Shown one piece after another: positions 58,126 to 64,000 of a stretch of DNA of 64,000 bases. The notes below the pieces were generated by a model. That model saw only the letters and a program-made list of their open reading frames with translations, did not search any database and had not been told where the DNA came from. The position numbers and the translations under genes are program-made. Origin of the DNA: Clytia hemisphaerica (taxonomy: Eukaryota; Cnidaria; Hydrozoa; Leptothecata; Clytiidae); NCBI GenBank assembly GCA_902728285.1, contig CACVBU010000590.1, forward strand, positions 1-64,000, given 5' to 3'. Each line of letters starts with the position of its first letter. Within the stretch, counting starts at the first letter, position 1.

Positions 58126-58305
58126 TACACATTTTCGACCGTAACCGCCAATTGCCGCGCGGACATTTTTTCGTCCGTTTTTATCACCCTAAAATCGTCC
58201 AAATCTTTTTTTTAATAGAAAAAGTCTAAAAAAGGATTGGATCGAGTTTAGGTTGATTAAAAAGTGGCACGCGCCTGACCGTGCGACTATGGTCGAAAAG
58301 GTGTA
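58126..58305. mobile_element. TACACATTTTCGACCG TIR element
   Basis: Left TACACATTTTCGACCGTA is the imperfect complement of right TATGGTCGAAAAGGTGTA. A related partial sequence (GGATCGAGTTTAGG, CCTGACCGCGCGACTA) lies in TSC1 intron 7 at about 38370-38480. Confidence 0.65.
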
Positions 58306-58548
58306 TTGTACATAACTCGAAGTTTGGTTCGTTTCAAAAGTAGATATCGTCGGTTATAGCATTGTGTCCTATAAAAGTCAAACCTGAATCCACGTGGTCA
58401 AAAAATCGTTCATCTTTTACCATGATGTTTAAATGACGTTTTTTGTTTGGTGAAGTGCTTCTTGTGTATGAAATGAGCAATAAAAGCTATCCAAAACAAC
58501 AAAAACACCAAGTAAGGATTGAGAACCGTGCTGAATCTAGGGAGTTTA

Positions 58549-58763
58549 TAAACGTTTTTTAATAAGAACATCCAAAAATTTTGAAGCATTCGGATGTTCT
58601 TAATTTTTTTACTTTTAAGCCTAATGTTCTTAACATGTTCTTATTTTCGCCATATTCCTTTGAAATCGGGCGAGTCCACAAAGCCTTGAATTGTTCTTAA
58701 CTTGTTCTTTAAATTTTGGCCAATTATGTTCTTATATAGTTTGTTCTTACAAAAAAAGGTGTA
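58549..58763 (+). mobile_element. TGTTCTTA-family MITE
   Basis: TATAAACGTTTTTTAATAAG at the left and TTGTTCTTACAAAAAAAGGT at the right; slightly shortened middle. Confidence 0.75.
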
Positions 58764-59041
58764 CTAGGAAGATTTTCTTCTGATCCCTTCCAATAGTTCT
58801 CATCTCAGGAATGATCTCACCTCTAAAAGGGGTTCCGTAGAAGGATTGTGAAAAAAGCATCTCTCATAGGACGCATTTGAGATAAAGTAGATTTAGGTGA
58901 AATCTGGAATTTTGTTACCCATCCAGGCCTCCAAGGACTCCCTTTTTCACTACCTATGCCAAATAAAAAGTCTCGCTTAGACTTTTTTTTTAACCTGCTG
59001 TCTCCCGTGGTTCAGCAATATTCTAGCACCTTGTTAGTTAC

Positions 59042-59386
59042 TAGCCCGGGGTCCACTTAAAGCTTTTTAATAGACTGGATGGGGTGATTAAGTGGCCCGG
59101 TAGTATATGGTAATATGCTTTTGCTTAGGCGCACTGTAAATCAGTCCGTCAGATTTTCGTTGTTTTTGCCAGCATGTTTTTATTTGAAAATAAGGGATTC
59201 AAAATCTGTTATAGATGTTTGTTTCTCATTCTTGATTATATTTTTCAACTTCAAGTAGCTTTTTTGTTATTTGCATTTTAAACATTTTTTTAACCTCATC
59301 AAATGCTCCTAGTCTACTTTACTGGACTCAGCGTCATCAAACATTATTAGAAATCAAAGTTCAGCCAGAAGTAGACTCTAGTCTAG
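59042..59386. mobile_element. TAGCCCGGGGTCC element, copy 2, with 8-bp target duplication
   Basis: TTAGTTAC occurs at 59034-59041 and 59387-59394, exactly flanking the element. The inside matches 36181-36554 in the same orientation, with several small deletions. Confidence 0.85.
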
Positions 59387-59779
59387 TTAGTTACCCGCTG
59401 ATAAAGGTTGACATATCCAAAAGACAAATCCGCTGATTATTTAATTATTTGTTTACATCCCATGATTAAAAACAAAGCAACAATCTTGTTATTCATTTGT
59501 CAAAAATGAAGACAATAATGGCTTACTAAAAACGATGAGGGGTATCTCGTTAAGGATAATTATAGGACAATAAGGGGTTGACATAGCTGATGCAGGATGT
59601 TTTTGAAGTAGGGGAAGTGGGAGTACAATTTGTATATCCTTCCCAATGGGAATGTTTTGATCCCAACAATTACATTTTGATGAGTTTGACGTAGACGATA
59701 ATAACAACAAAGGGATTTAAAGGTTTGTTGTTGACCAAGGCATCATATATACCTTTTTATTATAAACCCTAGTCTAACA

Positions 59780-60426
59780 TTAAGGGCTCTGGACATACCC
59801 AATTTTTTGATTTTACACCAACTTTAATGGCAATTTCTGCATTTTAAAAAGATTAATGTAAAACATTTTTTTATATGTCCTGTTAAACCTACCTTTTTAG
59901 AATTTAAAAATCGAAAAATTGAGATGAAAAAATTCGAAGTAGAGTATTTCACCTTACAAAGCCCTAATCTCGGTAAAAATCATACATTTTGGATTTTTTT
60001 TTGATTCAGTTGATGTATCTATTTAGTATCTAAAAATATTTCCTTTAAAATCTCCAAAAAACTTCATTTTTGGCAATTTTCTCCACTAAATTTCCATACA
60101 AAAACAGCTATAACTTGGGATGTAGCCAAATAATTTCGAAAAAATCTAAGTAAAGAAATTATTTGTCATTAACTTAAAAAAAGTTTGAAACAATAAAATG
60201 ATTTCCCCGAGGAGATTAGGCTTTTTTTGTTAAAAGTATATGAATAGCGTCGTTTTGACGTTTTATTAAGGTCCATGCCACACTTATTCCTTAAATACTC
60301 ATGATGTAATTACTTAAATTCATTTTTTCAAAAACAGTTTGTTCTTAAACATGTCAAGGAAGCGAAAACATAAGGTTTTATCTTCAAATTCTGAAATTGG
60401 TTTTTCACTATGACCAGAGCCCTTAA
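59780..60426. mobile_element. TTAA-flanked TIR element GGGCTCTGG
   Basis: Ends TTAAGGGCTCTGG and CCAGAGCCCTTAA. With 8491-8957 it shares the TTAAGGGC start, suggesting related TTAA-targeting enzymes. AT-rich inside, no coding frame. Confidence 0.7.
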
Positions 60427-60515
60427 AAATTAAATGTTCTAAAACGTTTTTTTTTAGATTTTTTGAATTAGGGCTTGCACAGGCTTTCGTCAAATGGTGG
60501 ATATCAACTATCCTC

Positions 60516-60793
60516 AAATACACCCCCTTCTCACAGACCCACTGTGTGAACCTCAGTGGAAAATTATACTCTAATTGTTGTCTCCGCTGAAAATAATCAG
60601 ATAAGAAAATCCTCACTGCAAAATATTGTGCTATTTTTTCCACTGAATTTTCTGGCTAGAAAACAATGGAATTCAAATCTCTGGCCATAATTAAAAACAT
60701 GGGAATATCAATCCCCGTCGAGTTTTGACCTGTTGTTTTTACCCCCACTGGCTGATCAAATCTCACCAGGTCTGTGAGAAGGGGTTGTATACC
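60516..60793. mobile_element. TIR element CCCCTTCTCACAGACC
   Basis: Left AATACACCCCCTTCTCACAG with GACC, right GGTCTGTGAGAAGGGGTTGT. A right-half copy lies at 31645-31753. Confidence 0.7.
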
Positions 60794-61158
60794 TAGATCC
60801 AGAATTTCCGAAAAAAAAAATACAATTCTTACTTTCTCCCATGACCTATTACGGATTTCCATTCACATAAATCAGAAAATAAGTTTAACACCTCTCTTGA
60901 GAGATGCACGTGTCAAATCTCGTTAAGTGATTAGCACTATAAACAATACACTGTTCGTTAATTACAATACAGAGGTATTATAATCGCAAGTGGATTTTCT
61001 TGATCCTTGTATATTGCTGTTATGATCACATTTGTAAAAAACATGGAAAGAAAATTTTGGATTAGCGTTTCTTATTAGATGTAAACACTAAAGACTGTTG
61101 GTTTTTCTTGCTTTTACCGTTTTGTTAAGAAAGTAGTGCTAAAACGATATAAAGTTGA

Positions 61159-61388
61159 TACCGTAAGTTGGTCTAATGTCGACATCCGTCTTCTAATTTC
61201 GACACCCTTCTTTAGAGATAGGAACAATAGAAACTGAGGAAGGTCGGGATCGCTGATTGACTTTGATTAGCGCGATGAGAGGAAAAATCTTTAGTCTATC
61301 AGTGATTTTGACCTTCTTATTATTCCTATCTATAAAGAAGGATGTCGAAATTAGAAGACGGATGTCGACATTAGACCAACTTACGGTA
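61159..61388. mobile_element. MITE TACCGTAAGTTGGTCTAATG, copy 3
   Basis: TACCGTAAGTTGGTCTAATG with TCGACATCCGTCTTCTAATT at the left; nearly exact complement at the right. A middle GAAGG..GGTC / GACCTTC block is also inverted. Confidence 0.85.
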
Positions 61389-61740
61389 TTTGGTGTTTTT
61401 CATGGATTCAAGGTTTTCGCATCACTCGACGTAGAACAGAAAGGGGAAACCCCATTTTCGGAACAGGAATGAGGAATAAAAGTTAAAGGAGATCACTTGA
61501 ACATTTTCGTCTATTAAAAATCCATTCTTGTCACTGGAACACCTAGTTGTCGCTTCATTACAGTAGTGATTGAGTAGTGAAAAAAAACTTTATCTTTCCT
61601 GTGAAACTTGTCCAACCGAAAAAGACGCAAGAGAAGGACTCTGGGTAGGTGAAAATTAACTTAACATTAGAATGTCTGTTTTCTGAATACCGAGTTTATG
61701 TATCGGAGGATATCGAGGGCGACGGTAAGTGAAATGATAC

Positions 61741-62090
61741 CCGGGGCCCTAGGGTTGGCGAATGAGGGGTATGTGCGGACGGGACCTCCGAAAACCGACC
61801 CTTAGAGAGACTGATTTTTGCTGAAAAGGTGACCCTTGGAGACTTTTTGAATTTTTTTTTTCGATTTTTGAAAAAGTCATACCCTTAGAGAGACTTTATT
61901 ACAATTTTTTCTCTGGAAATCAAAAAATTTCCTAAAAATCTTGAATTTTCCGACCCTTAGAGAGACTAATTTAAAACTTTCTGATTTTTCCGACCTTTAG
62001 AGAGACTTTGAAAGGTGAAAAAAACGACCCTTACCGTCCGCACATACCTATCATCCATTTTTGCCTAAGTACCCCCCCCCCCCCCCCGGG
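61741..62090. mobile_element. hAT-like element with GACCCTTAGAGAGACT motifs and 8-bp target duplication
   Basis: AATGATAC at 61733-61740 and 62091-62098 flanks the element exactly. Inside, GTATGTGCGGACGG and CCGTCCGCACATAC are inverted, and CGACCCTTAGAGAGACT or variants recur about six times. A C run near 62072 adjoins the right end. Confidence 0.85.
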
Positions 62091-62761
62091 AATGATACAA
62101 TACTCTATATCGCCTTTGCTCACCTAAACAGACGACGGAATCTTGGTGTTTTTACCGTCGTTGAGCAAAGTGGACGGTGATTTTGGAGACATGTCAACTT
62201 TGTTTTATACCGTCCCTCTCGATTTATCTCGAATACATAAACTCGCTAATGACTATTTTAGGCCAGCAGCCTTGAGAATTCAGAATCGATACATTTGCTC
62301 CTTTTATTCCTTGGGTTGGGTTCTACTCGACGACCAAAAAATTTTAGTGCTAACCATCCATCTGGAACTTTTGTGTTAAATCTAGAATGGAATAAAAAAT
62401 TTCAAATGAAAATCATCGCAGAGGACTGTAAACGCTGCAGTTCCTCCTTAAACCAATGTCTTTAAAACGAATGTTTGCCATGCAATCAGGGTCTACTCAA
62501 AGATAAGTACTTCTCTAGCACGTATTCATGAAAACAAAAAGTATGAAATCAAAATGGAAGAAATTAAAGAAACGTTGAACTCTAATCTCTCTTGACAGAA
62601 TATTTTTTATCTCTTTAATGTGCGGGAAAATCCTGTACGTGTTCTCGCACTATAATAGGAAAAACATTCGATGACGTCATCTTTCAAAGCCCAGATTTCC
62701 TAAAAAGACATATGATACAAAATATATACAAAAATCCTGCGCTTGGATGAATTTCTTCACT

Positions 62762-62795
<34 letters not shown>

Positions 62796-64000
62796 CATCA
62801 ACATCGTTTCCGACCATCGTAATATGATACAATTTCTACACTTTCCTTGTGATGAATAGTTCTAATGTGGTATTCCATTCAGCAGACTAAATCACTTCCA
62901 ATCTTTTGCAATTATTGCAATCAATCAATTGAGAAAAGTATATAAAACTGTTGACAATTTTCAAAATTTTGAAGGCTTTCTACTAAGACCTTATAAGGTT
63001 AAATAATTTTCTGAGCCTAAATAATAAAGGGGTAGGCAGAAGTATATCGTTTTGCGCATATGTAAGAAAGTATTACTTCACCCTTGCAATAACATTACCT
63101 CATAAGTAGAGATGTAAGAGCTTACGACATTCCATTAATTCTAGAATGATACCCTTGTGTAAATGTGAAATAGCTCCCCTTTTGTTTTTTTTCGATTTTT
63201 TTTATTGTAGGGTTTACTTTCTGACGTAGCAATGACATGCAATAGACATCTGATATGATTACGTAGGTCTCTAAAAGTCCTAAAAGGCCCTAAAAGGTAT
63301 TTTTATTGTCATAGAACTTTCATCATGAATTTTTATTGAGGGTTAAAAAATCGGTATACATACCATGCTTTTTAATTTAATTATTATTGGGAAAGATGTG
63401 ATTTCTAGATCTCACAAAACGTCACTGTACGTGTTACTACGTGTTGACATGCTGTTTATAAGCATATTCTACATATATTCATTTTTCTTATAAAAAGCAA
63501 ATTAAGTAATTTTGCTCTTGTGCAAAAGGGTTTATGAGAATATACATTTAAAGGCTGTACGCCGACAAACGCTTATAATAAATACAGCGAAATAAAAAAG
63601 ATCACATCTCAACGTAATAATGTTATTGACGTTTCACTATTTTTAAGTCTGATGTCATTTGTCTTACTTATAAACAAGTATGCGAGGATGGGAAAGCTGT
63701 TCTAGCATTTGCTGATTACAATCTAGTAGAATGATTTTTACGATGATATGGTAATGAGAAGAACGATTAAGTTTTTTGATAATGATAGGTTATCCCACAT
63801 TACATCGATACTTATGAATGAATCTGTCGACGAGGGCTGTCTCGTGGTCATAAGTATTTTAATTTTTGCAGTGGTTTTTATAGTGATTTTGTATTGGAAT
63901 AATTTTACAAGACTTCTTGCTTTACACTGCTTGCTCTCGGTTTTCATTTGATCATTTATGGTGGTGTTAAGAATGATTTATGGAATGATGGTGAAAACTC
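62091..64000. other. Intergenic, nothing recognised
   Basis: No conserved frame. A 67-residue plus-strand frame at 63748 has a hydrophobic run (VVISILIFAVVFIVILYW), but the opposite strand is equally open and there is no other support. Confidence 0.3.

Noticed and set aside
63738-63951. Small membrane protein on either strand
   Set aside because: Both strands are open over the same stretch and only a hydrophobic run supports it.

Overview
This window is eukaryotic, AT-rich and metazoan. It holds three recognisable multi-exon genes, all on the + strand, with GT-AG introns, set in a dense field of non-autonomous DNA transposons. The genes are a kinesin-8 (KIF18-like, 3' portion only), an ADAM10/Kuzbanian-type sheddase (complete, 6 exons, 729 codons) and hamartin/TSC1 (complete, 16 exons, 1061 codons). 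All three are animal housekeeping or signalling genes. The sequence does not show which phylum it comes from; the very heavy load of short inverted-repeat elements is what one often sees in marine invertebrates.

Layout. 1-7335: end of the kinesin motor/neck through the tail, with a 75-bp tandem repeat and an inverted-repeat (TIR) element in its introns; the tail appears to be hit by two frameshifts. 7336-11121: intergenic, with a TTAA-flanked element and a 0.74-kb foldback. 11122-18270: ADAM10, whose catalytic zinc motif is split by an intron. 18271-31139: intergenic, including an 8-bp-unit satellite broken up by five different TIR elements, a 2.6-kb TIR element that contains another element, a retroelement GIY-YIG relic and several MITE-like copies. 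31140-44031: TSC1, with many elements in its introns. 44032-64000: about 20 kb with no gene I can recognise, made largely of foldback elements, nested elements and MITE families, several with exact target-site duplications.

The genes do not form a functional cluster that I can infer: one is a mitotic motor, one a membrane protease that sheds Notch-type substrates, and one the scaffold of the TSC complex that restrains TORC1.

The most striking feature is not a gene. At least ten unrelated TIR families share one design: a short motif (6-16 bp), usually also found next to the terminus, is iterated many times inside the element, often in both orientations. Examples are CACCGGAC, TTTCGCGA, CTCAGGGAAA, GACTTAAG, TTTGGCA, GTTACTAC, TGTTCTTA, GACCCTTAGAGAGACT and TGCTTATAA. 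Several carry exact 5-8 bp target duplications, which supports real transposition. Exon limits were read by eye from splice consensus and protein family similarity; no alignment or transcript was available.
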